In this document: positions 26,220 through 34,985 of the stretch, piece after piece
How the letters are laid out: each line of letters begins with the position of its first letter
How positions within the stretch are numbered: position 1 is the stretch's first letter
Origin: Paucibacter sp. B2R-40
GTDB taxonomy: Bacteria > Pseudomonadota > Gammaproteobacteria > Burkholderiales > Burkholderiaceae_C
Assembly (NCBI RefSeq): GCF_025717555.1
Contig: NZ_JAJIRP010000003.1
Location: forward strand, 496,001-560,000
Direction: 5' to 3'
DNA length: 64,000 nucleotides
The notes under the pieces: generated by a model
The model's database searches: none
The model's input: the letters and a program-made list of their open reading frames with translations, nothing else
Told to the model about the DNA's origin: nothing
Made by a program: the position numbers and the translations under genes

Positions 26220-27359
26220 TCAGGGTAGTGATTGATTGCGGTACTCCAACAGGCGATTGGCCTGCTCACCGCTGCTAGCGAACGGCCGCCGCGAGGTTGA
26301 CGGGGCCCAGGGCGCAATATGGGGCCCGAGTTGGCTGTCGCGCACCAGCGCTTGGCCATTCGGCGACTGGCCCGCTAGCCAGGCCCCCTTGGCCACGCCC
26401 TGATCCCAGGCCCGGCCGAGCGCCACCGAGCCGGCAGCCAAGCCTTGCTCGGCCACGAAGCGGCTGTGCAAAACCAAAAAGCCCAGCGCTTCAGCGGCCG
26501 CTGTGCTGGGCGCCAGCACGATGCCGCCCTCCCCTAGGCTGCGCCGACCGGCGCGGCTGAGAATCTCGCTGTCTTCGATCACTAGCCGGGCGTTGCCGAA
26601 CACAAAGTCGACATCACCGGCGATCAGGCTGGCCTGCACCCAGACCCGCGCAGGCTTGAGCGCATCCGCCGGACTGGCGGCATAAAAAGTGTCCTGGTGG
26701 CCGAGCAAGCGCACCTTGTGCAATTGCTGCCGGTCGCCGCGCGTCATCAGGGCCACCGCCTGCGCGCCGCCGCCCTCCCCGACCTGGGGCGGATAGCCGA
26801 CACCCGCGCGCACGCCATCCATCGCGTCATTGGAGATCGTCAGATGCGCCACATGCACCGCGTCGCTGAACAAGCTCAGCGTGGCGCTGCCCGCAGTGCC
26901 ATAAGTAGCGGCGGCCAGATTCGGCACGCAAGCGTTGGCCGCATCTATCCCGGCCCGCTTGGGCTTGGCGCTGTAGTTGCCGTTGACCAGGGTCACGGCG
27001 GCCGCATCCGCGGGTTCGCCATACAAGCTGACGGGCGCCTTGTCCTGCACGCAGACGGATTCGCGGTAAATGCCCGGCCGCAGGCGAATGAAGTAACGCC
27101 GCTGCCCGGCGCCGGCCAAGGGCACGGCATCGATCGCCGCCTGCAGCGTTCCGTGTGTGCCGCTGCCGTCAGCCGCGACGATGAAATCGGCCGGCCTGCG
27201 GGCCGCGTCCAGCAAGGGCTGCGGCTGCCAATCGCCGAGGTAGTCGGCGCGCTGATGGTGGCTGGCCTCGGCCTCACTGAGCTGCGGCCGGGGCTGGGCC
27301 TTGGCTTGGGTGAAAGCCGCACTGGCGCTCAGGGTCATCAGCAAGAGCCAGGCTCGCAT
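26220..27359 (-). CDS. Pectinesterase (pectin methylesterase, CE8)
   Basis: Removes methyl esters from homogalacturonan, making it accessible to lyases. The 379-residue protein has a signal peptide (MRAWLLLMTLSASAAFTQAKA) and the CE8 parallel beta-helix motifs. These are FIVAADGSGTHGTLQAAIDA at the start of the domain, GHQDTFYA, the catalytic Asp in GDVDFVFGNA, and LGRAWD with the substrate Arg. It follows the oligogalacturonate lyase gene by 12 bases on the minus strand and so is probably on the same transcript. Export is expected to the periplasm or outside; there is no lipobox. Confidence 0.93.
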   Translation of the reverse strand: MRAWLLLMTLSASAAFTQAKAQPRPQLSEAEASHHQRADYLGDWQPQPLLDAARRPADFIVAADGSGTHGTLQAAIDAVPLAGAGQRRYFIRLRPGIYRESVCVQDKAPVSLYGEPADAAAVTLVNGNYSAKPKRAGIDAANACVPNLAAATYGTAGSATLSLFSDAVHVAHLTISNDAMDGVRAGVGYPPQVGEGGGAQAVALMTRGDRQQLHKVRLLGHQDTFYAASPADALKPARVWVQASLIAGDVDFVFGNARLVIEDSEILSRAGRRSLGEGGIVLAPSTAAAEALGFLVLHSRFVAEQGLAAGSVALGRAWDQGVAKGAWLAGQSPNGQALVRDSQLGPHIAPWAPSTSRRPFASSGEQANRLLEYRNQSLP

Positions 27360-27371
27360 GGCGCTTGAGCC

Positions 27372-28547
27372 TCAGCCCAAGTCGGCCAGGTACAGCGCCG
27401 GCTCACCCTCGGCGTCCGAGCTGAACAAGACCTGCTTTTGGTCCGGCGTGAAGCTGGGGTGCGGATGGGTGACCTGGCGGTTGCCCTTGTAGACGCGCCA
27501 GCTGCTGTCATGCCGGGCAATCGTGCGGCGGGTGTCGGCCTTCAGATCGAAGAGATGCAGATAGGGGTCGTTCTTGATCTCATGGCCGCTGGCATTGGCC
27601 ACGTCGACCGGCGAGCCGCTGCCGTCACCGACCAGCAGCGTGCCGTCGAAGTTACTCATTAAATGCGAGCAGGGCGGCATCAAAGTGATGCGCCGCGACT
27701 CCAAAGTGACCGGGTCCAGTGTGCAGATCCAGCGCTCGGTCTGCCCTTCCAAATAGGACACAAACATCATCTGCGAGCCGTCCGGCACCCAGAACTCATG
27801 CGTGATGCTTTCGCCCTTCTCATGCGTCTTGCCGCAGCGCATATTGCGGCCGTCTTCATCGATGAACCACATGCGCGCGTCGATCAAGTCATGCGGGCCT
27901 TCATGGCAATAGGCGACCGTGTTGTCATCAAAGGGGCGGTACTGTGGATGGCCGAGCCAGCCGTCTTTCTCCAGGATCACTTCGCGCTCGCCCGACGCCA
28001 GATCGATACGGATCAAGCGGCAGCGCGGCTTTTTATGGAACATCTCGTGGAACTTCTTCCAGTCGCTCAAGGGAAACCAGTCATCGGCATGGATTTCGAT
28101 GCCGACCATCTGGGTGCAACTGCTGTTGGACACCCAGGTGCCATAACCGACCCAGCCGGCAGGCACGGTGTAGGCGATGTCTTCGCTCAGATCACTCAGA
28201 TGCAGGCGGATCAGCTGGCGCTCGGCGCGCACAAAGTACAGGTATTGGTCATCCGGGCTCAAGAAGCCCCCGAAGGTGTTTTCACCCGCCTGGTCGGTCA
28301 GCTGGGTGGCGACCTGCGTCTGCAGATCGAGCAGATGGTAGTTCCAGTTCGGCCTCGCGGGATCACCAATATCAGGTCCAAACTCGGCACCAAAGATCAG
28401 CTTGCTGCCGTCATTGGTAAAGCATTTTTGGTAGAAATAATTCCGATGACAAGTCACATCCAAGGGCGTCAGGCGGGTCACGCGAGCACCGGTATCGGGG
28501 TCCTGGCGGGACACGAATTGCATTTGTCGCTGCGTTGATTTGCTCAT
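27372..28547 (-). CDS. ogl: Oligogalacturonate lyase (PL22)
   Basis: Cytoplasmic lyase that splits unsaturated and saturated digalacturonate into unsaturated galacturonate monomers. From the ATG at 28547 the protein is 391 residues, matching the family, and has no signal peptide. It shows the seven-bladed propeller repeats (NYHLLDLQTQVATQLTD, GGFLSPDDQYLYFVRAER). Conserved His residues appear in ITHEFWVPDGSQMMFVSYLE, PPCSHLMSNFDGTLLVGDGS and QVTHPHPSFTPD, which coordinate the metal in known structures. The frame is open 35 codons further upstream, but that extension has no family resemblance. It follows the sugar importer genes in the same direction, after a hairpin. Confidence 0.95.
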   Translation of the reverse strand: MSKSTQRQMQFVSRQDPDTGARVTRLTPLDVTCHRNYFYQKCFTNDGSKLIFGAEFGPDIGDPARPNWNYHLLDLQTQVATQLTDQAGENTFGGFLSPDDQYLYFVRAERQLIRLHLSDLSEDIAYTVPAGWVGYGTWVSNSSCTQMVGIEIHADDWFPLSDWKKFHEMFHKKPRCRLIRIDLASGEREVILEKDGWLGHPQYRPFDDNTVAYCHEGPHDLIDARMWFIDEDGRNMRCGKTHEKGESITHEFWVPDGSQMMFVSYLEGQTERWICTLDPVTLESRRITLMPPCSHLMSNFDGTLLVGDGSGSPVDVANASGHEIKNDPYLHLFDLKADTRRTIARHDSSWRVYKGNRQVTHPHPSFTPDQKQVLFSSDAEGEPALYLADLG

Positions 28548-28601
28548 GGTGATTGCTCTTCTTTGCCTGCTCGGCACATCAATAGTTTCAAGAAAATATG
28601 G

Positions 28602-28630
28602 GCCACCCTCAGCGTCAGGCTGAAGGTGGC
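28602..28630 (-). terminator. Hairpin between the importer genes and ogl
   Basis: On the minus strand GCCACCTTCAGC, a 5-base loop and GCTGAGGGTGGC form a 12-bp stem with one mismatch. It is followed by CCATATTTTC. It may partly end the importer transcript before ogl. The T-run is weak, so read-through is likely. Confidence 0.5.
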
Positions 28631-28713
28631 AGCCATTGGCGGCTGCGGCCATCCGCTCGCCACCCAGCTCACTCTCCGGCTCTCCGGCCCTCTCTCGTCA
28701 TTCATGCCAGCAT

Positions 28714-30033
28714 CTACTTGATACGCCTAAGTAAGGCATTACCCTCTTCGACCAGACGTTTTGCGGCCTCAGCGTCGGTGGTCTTGCCATAGGCGACCGT
28801 CTCGAACACCTCACGCATGAACTTTTGCATGCGCGCATGCTCGAACAGCGGCGACGGCAGCTCGATACGCCCGGCCTGCTTTTGCGCCTGTATCTGCGCA
28901 TGGGCCTGCAGCTCCAGCGGCGGCAAGGCGTTCTCGCGCACCAACAAATCAAACTGGCTCTGCGCGCCGGGCACGCCACGGGTCTTGCCGAGGATGCGCG
29001 CGGCTTCCGGATCGGTCAGCAGGAAATTGATGAAGCGCGCCGCCAGCTCAGCCTTCTTGCTGTTGCGCCCAACCGCAAACATCAGCGAGGGACGGCCGAA
29101 CATGCCGCTATTGGCCGCTCCGGGCAGGGTCGGGAACTCGCCCAGCGCCAGCTTTTGCTGCGCATCCAGCGTGCTGGCGCGCAAAGCGATCGCGCTGTCC
29201 CAGGTGTAGTTGCCGGCCCAATTGCCGACCACCCAATCCTGCTGCTGCTCGGTCGCTTTTTCCGCGCCACCCAGGCTGGCGCGCAGCCGCAGCGGTGTGG
29301 CGGTGTGGCCGTCGACCAGGCGCTTATAGGTCTGCACCCATTCCAACGCCGCCGCCGGGCTCATCGCCACGCGCGGCTGCTTGGGGTCCAGATAGGCGGT
29401 GCCGAGCTTCTGGTGCACATAGGCCTGCGACAGCAGAATCATGTCGTAAAGCTCACCGTCCAGCGGGAAGGCCTTAGGGCCGAGCCGCTGCTTGAAGACC
29501 GCGCCGGCGGCGAACAACTCGTCCCAGGTCTTGGGCAGAGGCAAACCGGCGCGATCAAACGCGGCCTTGTTCCACAGGAATATCCGCGCGCTATAGCCCA
29601 CCGGCAAGGCATTGAGTTTGCCTGCCACCATGCCCATGCTGAGATCCTGCTCGCTGAACTGATTCAGCGCCAGCACATGGCGGTACTGATTCAGGTCGGT
29701 GAAGCCGGTGCCGCGCTTGGAGAACATCGCCATCCAGGCCCAATTGATCTGCATCACGTCGGGCTCGGAGCCGCCGGCGATTTGCGTGGTCAGGCGCTCC
29801 AGGTAACCGTTAAAACCCATGTACTCGGCCTTGATCTTGAGGCCGGGGTTTTGGCGCTCGAAAGCGGCGATTGCCTTCAGCGTGGCTTGGTGGCGGGCAC
29901 CGCCGCCCCACCAGGCGAAGCGCAAGACGGTGGGCTCGGCAGCATCGGCGGCATTTGCCGGGGCGTTGGCCAAAGCGACCAAGCTGGCGGCGGCCAGCGC
30001 AAACAGCGAACGGCGTCTTTCAAATAAGCTCAT
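28714..30033 (-). CDS. Oligogalacturonide ABC importer, periplasmic binding protein (TogB-like)
   Basis: A 439-residue extracellular solute-binding protein of family 1. It has a signal peptide (MSLFERRRSLFALAAASLVA, cleavage near ANAA-DAAEP) and the family features FAWWGGGARHQATLKAIAAF at the mature start, GGSEPDVMQINWAWMAMFSK in the first lobe, and LPVGYSARIFLWNKAAFDRA in the hinge. It is encoded downstream of two MalFG-type permeases and an ATPase, between kduI-kduD and oligogalacturonate lyase, so its ligand is most likely unsaturated or saturated oligogalacturonides as for TogB. The ligand is inferred from neighbours. Confidence 0.88.
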   Translation of the reverse strand: MSLFERRRSLFALAAASLVALANAPANAADAAEPTVLRFAWWGGGARHQATLKAIAAFERQNPGLKIKAEYMGFNGYLERLTTQIAGGSEPDVMQINWAWMAMFSKRGTGFTDLNQYRHVLALNQFSEQDLSMGMVAGKLNALPVGYSARIFLWNKAAFDRAGLPLPKTWDELFAAGAVFKQRLGPKAFPLDGELYDMILLSQAYVHQKLGTAYLDPKQPRVAMSPAAALEWVQTYKRLVDGHTATPLRLRASLGGAEKATEQQQDWVVGNWAGNYTWDSAIALRASTLDAQQKLALGEFPTLPGAANSGMFGRPSLMFAVGRNSKKAELAARFINFLLTDPEAARILGKTRGVPGAQSQFDLLVRENALPPLELQAHAQIQAQKQAGRIELPSPLFEHARMQKFMREVFETVAYGKTTDAEAAKRLVEEGNALLRRIK

Positions 30034-30041
30034 ATCAACCT

Positions 30042-31178
30042 TCAGAGCAGCAGGTTGGCGCCGCTGCCGTCTTCAGCGCCATCAAACAAGTGGCTGCACC
30101 CGAGCTGCAGATGAAATGTATGGGCCGCGCCGCGCGTCTTGCCAGCCAAGCTGCCGAGTTGGTCGGCTGGCACGCGCGCCGTCATGGGCACGTTGCCGAT
30201 GTCGAAATGCACAAACACCTCGCTGCCCATATGCTCGGAGAAACGCAGCGCCCCCGGCACCGGGAAGCTGTCGCCCTGCGGGCGCGCCTCGGCCGAGATA
30301 TGTTCCGGGCGCAGACCGAACTTGATTGGCCCTGTTTGCAAACGCATGCGCTGGGCCTTGGCCTCGGGCAAGGGCAAGACCTGACCCCCAAGCAGCACGG
30401 CCAAACCGGCGCCGTCGGCCTGCAGGGTGGCCGGGTGGATATTCATTTCCGGCGAGCCGATGAAGCTGGCGACAAAGGCGTTGGCCGGACGGTCATAGAG
30501 CGCGGTCGGGGTATCGACCTGCTGGATCACGCCGTCCTTGAGCACGCAGATGCGCTCGCCCATGGTCATCGCCTCGACCTGGTCGTGAGTGACGTAGACG
30601 ACCGTGGCCGGCTGGCCCGACTCGCGCAGCGTGCGGTGTAGCTCGGTCAAGCGCACCCGCATCGAAGCGCGCAGCTTGGCATCCAGATTGGACAGCGGCT
30701 CATCGAACAAGAACACCTCGGGCTTCTTGACGATGGCGCGGCCGACCGCGACGCGCTGCGCCTGGCCGCCCGACAGCTGCTTGGGGTAGCGGTCCAGCAG
30801 ATGCTCCATCTCCAACAGCTTGGCCGCATGGCGCACGCGTTGGTCGACCTCGTCCTTCTTGGCGCCGGCGAGCTTCAATCCGAAGGCCAAGTTGTCATAG
30901 ACCTTCATATGCGGGTAGAGCGCATAGTTCTGGAACACCATCGCAATGCCGCGCGCCTTGGGCGCCAGGGTATTGACCAGCTTGCCGCCGATATGCAGTT
31001 CACCGCCGGTGATGGTCTCCAGGCCGGCGATCATGCGCAAGAGCGTGGACTTGGCGCAGCCCGAGGGGCCGACAAAGACCATGAACTCGCCGTCGCGGAT
31101 TTCCAAGTCCACCCCATGCACGGCCTTGAAGCCATTCGGGTAGACCTTCTCTATTTTCTTCAGGCTTAGCTGCGCCAT
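30042..31178 (-). CDS. Sugar ABC importer ATPase (TogA/UgpC/MsmK-like)
   Basis: A 378-residue ATPase of the MalK group. It shows Walker A (GPSGCAKSTLLRMIAG, with Ala where many have Gly), the Q-loop (MVFQNYALYPHM), the signature LSGGQAQRVAVGRAI, Walker B (VFLFDEPLSNLDA) and the His switch (VYVTHDQVEAM). The C-terminal OB-fold regulatory domain is present (FGLRPEHISAEA). ATG at 31178 with a GAGAGA stretch upstream is a better start than a frame extension 17 codons longer. It lies between the TogN-like permease and the TogB-like binding protein. It may also serve other importers, as MalK-type ATPases can. Confidence 0.93.
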   Translation of the reverse strand: MAQLSLKKIEKVYPNGFKAVHGVDLEIRDGEFMVFVGPSGCAKSTLLRMIAGLETITGGELHIGGKLVNTLAPKARGIAMVFQNYALYPHMKVYDNLAFGLKLAGAKKDEVDQRVRHAAKLLEMEHLLDRYPKQLSGGQAQRVAVGRAIVKKPEVFLFDEPLSNLDAKLRASMRVRLTELHRTLRESGQPATVVYVTHDQVEAMTMGERICVLKDGVIQQVDTPTALYDRPANAFVASFIGSPEMNIHPATLQADGAGLAVLLGGQVLPLPEAKAQRMRLQTGPIKFGLRPEHISAEARPQGDSFPVPGALRFSEHMGSEVFVHFDIGNVPMTARVPADQLGSLAGKTRGAAHTFHLQLGCSHLFDGAEDGSGANLLL

Positions 31179-31194
31179 TTTGTTGTCTCTCTCT

Positions 31195-32070
31195 TTATCC
31201 TTTGATTCCGCTTGAAGCGGAACCTTCAATGAAATGGCGCTGGGCGGCGAAGAACACCGCCACCGATGGGATCAGGGCAACCACCGAGATCGCGATCACG
31301 CTGGCCCACTCGACCTCTTCGGTGGCGCCTATGCTCATCTTCAAGGCCAGCGAAACCGGGTATTTCTCCACCGAGGCCAGATAGATCAGCGGGCCCATGA
31401 AGTCGTTCATGGTCCAGATGAACTGGAACACGATGACCGAGATGATGGCCGGCTTGAGCATAGGCACGATGATGTGCCAGAGCAGTTGCAGGGCGTTGCA
31501 GCCGTCGATCTGGGCCGCCTCTTCCATATCGCGCGGGATGCCGCGCAGGAACTGCACCAGCATGAAGACGAAGAAGGTGTCGGTGGCAAAGGCCGAGGGC
31601 AGGATCAGCGGCAGATAGGTGTCGAGCCAACCGAACTCGCGGAACATCAGGTATTGCGGCAGGCGCAAGACGATCAGCGGCAACATCATCGTGCCGACCA
31701 TGATGCTGAACAGGAACTTCTTGCCCCAGAAGTCAAAGCGGGCGAAGGCATAGGCCACCAGCACGCAGGAGATCACCGTCACGATGATGCGCGGGATGGT
31801 GATCAAAAAGCTATTCAGGAAATAGGTCGCGAAGGTGTACTCGGTGCTGGTCTTCCAGCCCTTGACGTAGGCGCCGAAATCGAATCGGCTGGGCCAGAAG
31901 CCGATTTCGCTATAGATCTCAACATTGCTCTTGAACGATGCACCGATCAGCCAGGCCAAGGGATACAGCATCACCAGAGCGACGGCAAACAGCGCCACGT
32001 AGCGGAGCCAGGAATTGCCCTGGTCGCGCCCCAGGATCAGCGCAGGTACATCACTATTTGCGCCGCTCAT
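31195..32070 (-). CDS. Sugar ABC importer permease, MalG/TogN type
   Basis: A 291-residue inner-membrane permease with six predicted membrane segments (first WLRYVALFAVALVMLYPLAW) and the cytoplasmic EAA loop that docks the ATPase (EEAAQIDGCNALQLLWHIIV, then PMLKP). It overlaps the upstream permease gene by four bases (start within its stop), the usual coupling of such pairs, and is followed by the ATPase gene. Substrate inferred from the pectin setting: oligogalacturonides. Confidence 0.92.
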   Translation of the reverse strand: MSGANSDVPALILGRDQGNSWLRYVALFAVALVMLYPLAWLIGASFKSNVEIYSEIGFWPSRFDFGAYVKGWKTSTEYTFATYFLNSFLITIPRIIVTVISCVLVAYAFARFDFWGKKFLFSIMVGTMMLPLIVLRLPQYLMFREFGWLDTYLPLILPSAFATDTFFVFMLVQFLRGIPRDMEEAAQIDGCNALQLLWHIIVPMLKPAIISVIVFQFIWTMNDFMGPLIYLASVEKYPVSLALKMSIGATEEVEWASVIAISVVALIPSVAVFFAAQRHFIEGSASSGIKG

Positions 32071-32954
32071 TTGGACGTCTCCTTCTCACCCGAGTAGAAG
32101 ACCCAGTACTTGGAACTCCAGAACGAGATCGCACTCAGACCGCCAACCAGGGCGAACAAGACCCAGGACAGCGCCGCGCCATAGCCGAGGTTGAAGTAGC
32201 GGAAGCTCTGGTCATAGATGTACAGCGCCAGCACATAGGTTGAATGCAGCGGGCCGCCTTCGGTGATGGCATAAGGGCCGTTGAACTCCTGGAAGGCCTG
32301 CACCATCTGCATGATCATGTTGAAAAAGATAACGGGCGTGATCAGCGGCACAGTGATGCGAAAGAACTGCTGGCGCTTGTTGGCGCCGTCGATTTCGGCC
32401 GCCTCGTACAGCGATACCGGCACGTTCTGCAGCGCGGCCAAAAATATCACCATCGCCGAACCGAACTGCCAGGTGAACAGCAGCACGATGGTCCAGAGCG
32501 AGTAGTGTTCGTCGGCCAGCCAGGCGATAGGCTCCAGGCCCACTTTGATCATCAGCAGATTAACGAGACCCTCCTTGGCGAAGATGAAGCGCCACAGCAC
32601 CGCAGTGGCGATCGAGCCGCCGAGGATGGACGGCAGGTAAAAAGCGGCGCGGAAGAAGTTGATGCCGCGCAGCTTGTAGTTCAGCACATGGGCAATGAAG
32701 AGCGCGAAGCCGACGCGCAGCGGCACCGCCAGCACGGCGAACAAGAGTGTGACGCCCAGCGACTTGCGGAACAGCGGGTCGGCGCTGGCGATCTCTACAT
32801 AGTTGTCGAGGCCGACAAACACCGGCGGGTCCATCAGATCGTATTGCGTGAAGCCGAGCGCGAAGCTCATCACGAAGGGAAATAGCTTGAAGCCCAGCAC
32901 GCCCAAGACAAAGGGCAGCACGAACAGAAAGCCTAGTTTTTTGTTTTCATACAT
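32067..32954 (-). CDS. Sugar ABC importer permease, MalF/TogM type
   Basis: A 295-residue inner-membrane permease. From the ATG at 32954 it begins MYENKKLGFLFVLPFVLGVL, with about six membrane segments and the EAA loop SLYEAAEIDGANKRQQFFRI followed by TVPLI. The longer upstream frame would run into an interspersed repeat, so the shorter start is chosen. It heads the four-gene importer group, 150 bases after kduD on the same strand. The gap contains the repeat and no clear promoter, so transcription probably comes from the kduI promoter. Confidence 0.92.
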   Translation of the reverse strand: MYENKKLGFLFVLPFVLGVLGFKLFPFVMSFALGFTQYDLMDPPVFVGLDNYVEIASADPLFRKSLGVTLLFAVLAVPLRVGFALFIAHVLNYKLRGINFFRAAFYLPSILGGSIATAVLWRFIFAKEGLVNLLMIKVGLEPIAWLADEHYSLWTIVLLFTWQFGSAMVIFLAALQNVPVSLYEAAEIDGANKRQQFFRITVPLITPVIFFNMIMQMVQAFQEFNGPYAITEGGPLHSTYVLALYIYDQSFRYFNLGYGAALSWVLFALVGGLSAISFWSSKYWVFYSGEKETSK

Positions 32955-33023
32955 AGCGTCACCGTGTCTCCGACGGAACAACTTGGAGGCCCCACTGCGC
33001 AGCAGTAGGAGCCGACCTCTCAA

Positions 33024-33103
33024 GTAGAACTCGTGGAACCGGCTCCGCCGGGCCACTGAGTTCGCCCCCTTGAGGGGGTGGCGCGCAGCGCCTACGGGGG
33101 TGT
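33024..33103 (-). repeat. Interspersed repeat, copy 1 (between kduD and the importer)
   Basis: The minus strand reads CACCCCCGTAGGCGCTGCGC and continues with CTCAAGGGGGCGA, CCCGGCGGAGCCGGTTCC and TCTACTTG. The same blocks in the same order occur at 49120-49270 between araF and araG. Inner inverted repeats (CCCCCTCAAGGGGG and CCGGC/GCCGG) allow hairpins. It sits inside an operon, where it may affect mRNA stability. Confidence 0.7.
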
Positions 33104-33104
33104 T

Positions 33105-33866
33105 CTACCTAGCCAACCAGCCGCCATCGACGGCGACGGTGTAGCCGTTGACATAGTCGGACGCCTTGGAAGACAGGAACACGACCGGGCCGGCCAAGTC
33201 TTCCGGTGAGCCCCAGCGGCCAGCCGGGATACGTTCAAGGATGGAGGCGCTGCGGCCCTCATCGGCGCGCAGTGCAGCGGTGTTGTTGGTCGCCATATAA
33301 CCGGGCGCAATGCCGTTCACATTGATGCCGTGCGAAGCCCATTCGTTCGCCATCGCGCGGGTGATGCCCATCACCGCGCTCTTGGACGCGGTGTAGGACG
33401 GCACCCGCACGCCGCCCTGGTAGGACAGCATCGAGGCCACATTGATGATCTTGCCGCCATTGCCCTGCGCAATGAATTGCTTGGCCGCGGCCTGCGAGAA
33501 GAAGAACACCGTCTTCAGGTTCAGGTCGATGACATCGTCCCAATCCTTCTCGCTGAATTTGATCGCGTCTTCGCGGCGGATGATGCCGGCGTTGTTAACC
33601 AGAATGTCGATCTTGCCGGTCAAGGTCAGCGCTTCTTTGATCAGCCCATCGATGCAGCTGATGTCGGACAGATTCGCGCGCAGGTCCAGAAAGCGCCGGC
33701 CGGTGGCCTCAACTTGCTGACGCGTCTCGGTCGGTTCGGTCACATTGATGCCGACCACGTCGGCACCGGCCTGCGCCAAGGCCAGGGCCATGCCTTGCCC
33801 CAAGCCGGTATTGCAACCGGTGACGATGGCGACCTGGCCGTTGAGTTGGAAGTTTTCGAGAATCAT
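33105..33866 (-). CDS. kduD: 2-dehydro-3-deoxy-D-gluconate 5-dehydrogenase
   Basis: Short-chain dehydrogenase that reduces 2,5-diketo-3-deoxygluconate to 2-keto-3-deoxygluconate. The 253-residue length equals known KduD. The NAD-binding motif is VTGCNTGLGQGMALALAQAG, the NNAG motif is ILVNNAGIIRREDAI, and the catalytic Ser and Tyr-x-x-x-Lys are in VASMLSYQGG and YTASK. RREDAIKFSEKDWDDVIDLN is typical of KduD among SDRs. ATG at 33866 is chosen over longer starts because it gives the family N-terminus. It lies 35 bases after kduI in the same direction. Confidence 0.95.
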   Translation of the reverse strand: MILENFQLNGQVAIVTGCNTGLGQGMALALAQAGADVVGINVTEPTETRQQVEATGRRFLDLRANLSDISCIDGLIKEALTLTGKIDILVNNAGIIRREDAIKFSEKDWDDVIDLNLKTVFFFSQAAAKQFIAQGNGGKIINVASMLSYQGGVRVPSYTASKSAVMGITRAMANEWASHGINVNGIAPGYMATNNTAALRADEGRSASILERIPAGRWGSPEDLAGPVVFLSSKASDYVNGYTVAVDGGWLAR

Positions 33867-33901
33867 GATGCTTGGCTTTCGGTGTTCTTCTTGTTTGAAA
33901 T

Positions 33902-34738
33902 TTAGCGAAGCGCGGTCATGGGCACATGATCCATGTCCTTGAAGACCTGGTTCTCGCCCACCATGCCCCATATGAAGGTGTAAGCCTGGGTGCCCACACC
34001 GGAGTGGATGGACCAGCTCGGGCTGATCACCGCCTGCTCATTGCGCACCACCAGGTGGCGCGTCTGCGTCGGCTCGCCCATCATGTGGAAGACGGCGGCG
34101 TTCTCGTTCATATCGAAATAGAAATACACCTCCATGCGGCGGTCATGTTGGTGGCAAGGCATGGTGTTCCACAAGCTGCCCGGCTCCAACTGCGTCATGC
34201 CCATCAGCAATTGGCAGGTCGGTAGCACATCGGGCACCAGGAATTTATAGATGGTGCGGCGATTGCTGGTCTCGGGCGCGCCCAAGGTTTCGGGCGAAGC
34301 CTCGGCCAAGGTCACCTTTCGGTGCGGGTAAGCCGTATGCGCCGGTGCGCAATTGAAATAGAGCTTGGACGGTATGGCCGCGTCGACGCTCTCAAACGCC
34401 AAGACCTTGGCGCCTTGGCCCACATAAAGCGCTTCGCGGGCGCAGACCTCGAAGACCTGCTCATCCACCGTGACGCGCGCTGCGCCGCCGATATTGATCA
34501 GACCCAACTCGCGGCGCTGCAGAAAGAAATCGGTGCCGGTGTACTTGCCCAACTCAGCAGCGAAGGTCACTGCCTTGCTGACAGGCATGATGCCGCCAAC
34601 GATGATGCGGTCGATCTGGCTGTAAGTCAGCGTGGCCTCATCGGGCTTGAACATGTCTTCCACTAAAAAGTGGCGGCGCAGGCCTTCGGTATCGAGGCTG
34701 CGGGCGTGTTCGCTGTGAACGGGTTGACGGACTTGCAT
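33902..34738 (-). CDS. kduI: 5-dehydro-4-deoxy-D-glucuronate isomerase
   Basis: Converts 4-deoxy-L-threo-5-hexulose uronate to 3-deoxy-D-glycero-2,5-hexodiulosonate in unsaturated uronate breakdown. The 278-residue cupin-fold protein carries the zinc site: His/His/Glu in [16 protein letters not shown] and the later His in [33 protein letters not shown] is also characteristic. It is the first gene of the minus-strand pectin series; its promoter region, shared with divergent kdgF, holds a KdgR-box-like palindrome, so induction by 2-keto-3-deoxygluconate is expected. Confidence 0.96.
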   Translation of the reverse strand: MQVRQPVHSEHARSLDTEGLRRHFLVEDMFKPDEATLTYSQIDRIIVGGIMPVSKAVTFAAELGKYTGTDFFLQRRELGLINIGGAARVTVDEQVFEVCAREALYVGQGAKVLAFESVDAAIPSKLYFNCAPAHTAYPHRKVTLAEASPETLGAPETSNRRTIYKFLVPDVLPTCQLLMGMTQLEPGSLWNTMPCHQHDRRMEVYFYFDMNENAAVFHMMGEPTQTRHLVVRNEQAVISPSWSIHSGVGTQAYTFIWGMVGENQVFKDMDHVPMTALR

Positions 34739-34855
34739 AGGGTGCTCCTTGGTCTCGGCTGGGGTCTCGAGTGCCCTAATCTGGCACTCTGCGGTCTTGT
34801 TGGGTGCAAGCGTAACCGATGTTAGTGCTTTCCCGGAATAATGGTTTCTATTTAG

Positions 34856-34870
34856 TGAACCACTGTTTCA
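34856..34870. promoter_or_regulatory. KdgR-box-like palindrome between kduI and kdgF
   Basis: TGAACCA-C-TGTTTCA differs at one position from the perfect palindrome TGAAACACTGTTTCA, the core of the known enterobacterial KdgR operator, and has the usual T-rich right flank (TTTTTT). It lies 118 bases before kduI and 115 bases before kdgF, so one site could control both directions. The second, perfect site is at 63944. Confidence 0.7.
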
Positions 34871-34985
34871 TTTTTTCACGCAGACGGTATAGTGAGTCCA
34901 TCGCAGCCTCAGACTTGCAACTTCAAGCAGCAGCCGAGGTCGCAGGCAAGACGCCACAGCACAACGACCGCAGGAACCCAAACCT

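Noticed and set aside
28587-28600. KdgR site before ogl
   Set aside because: Only a half-site (TGAAAC on the minus strand) is present; the other half does not match the palindrome.
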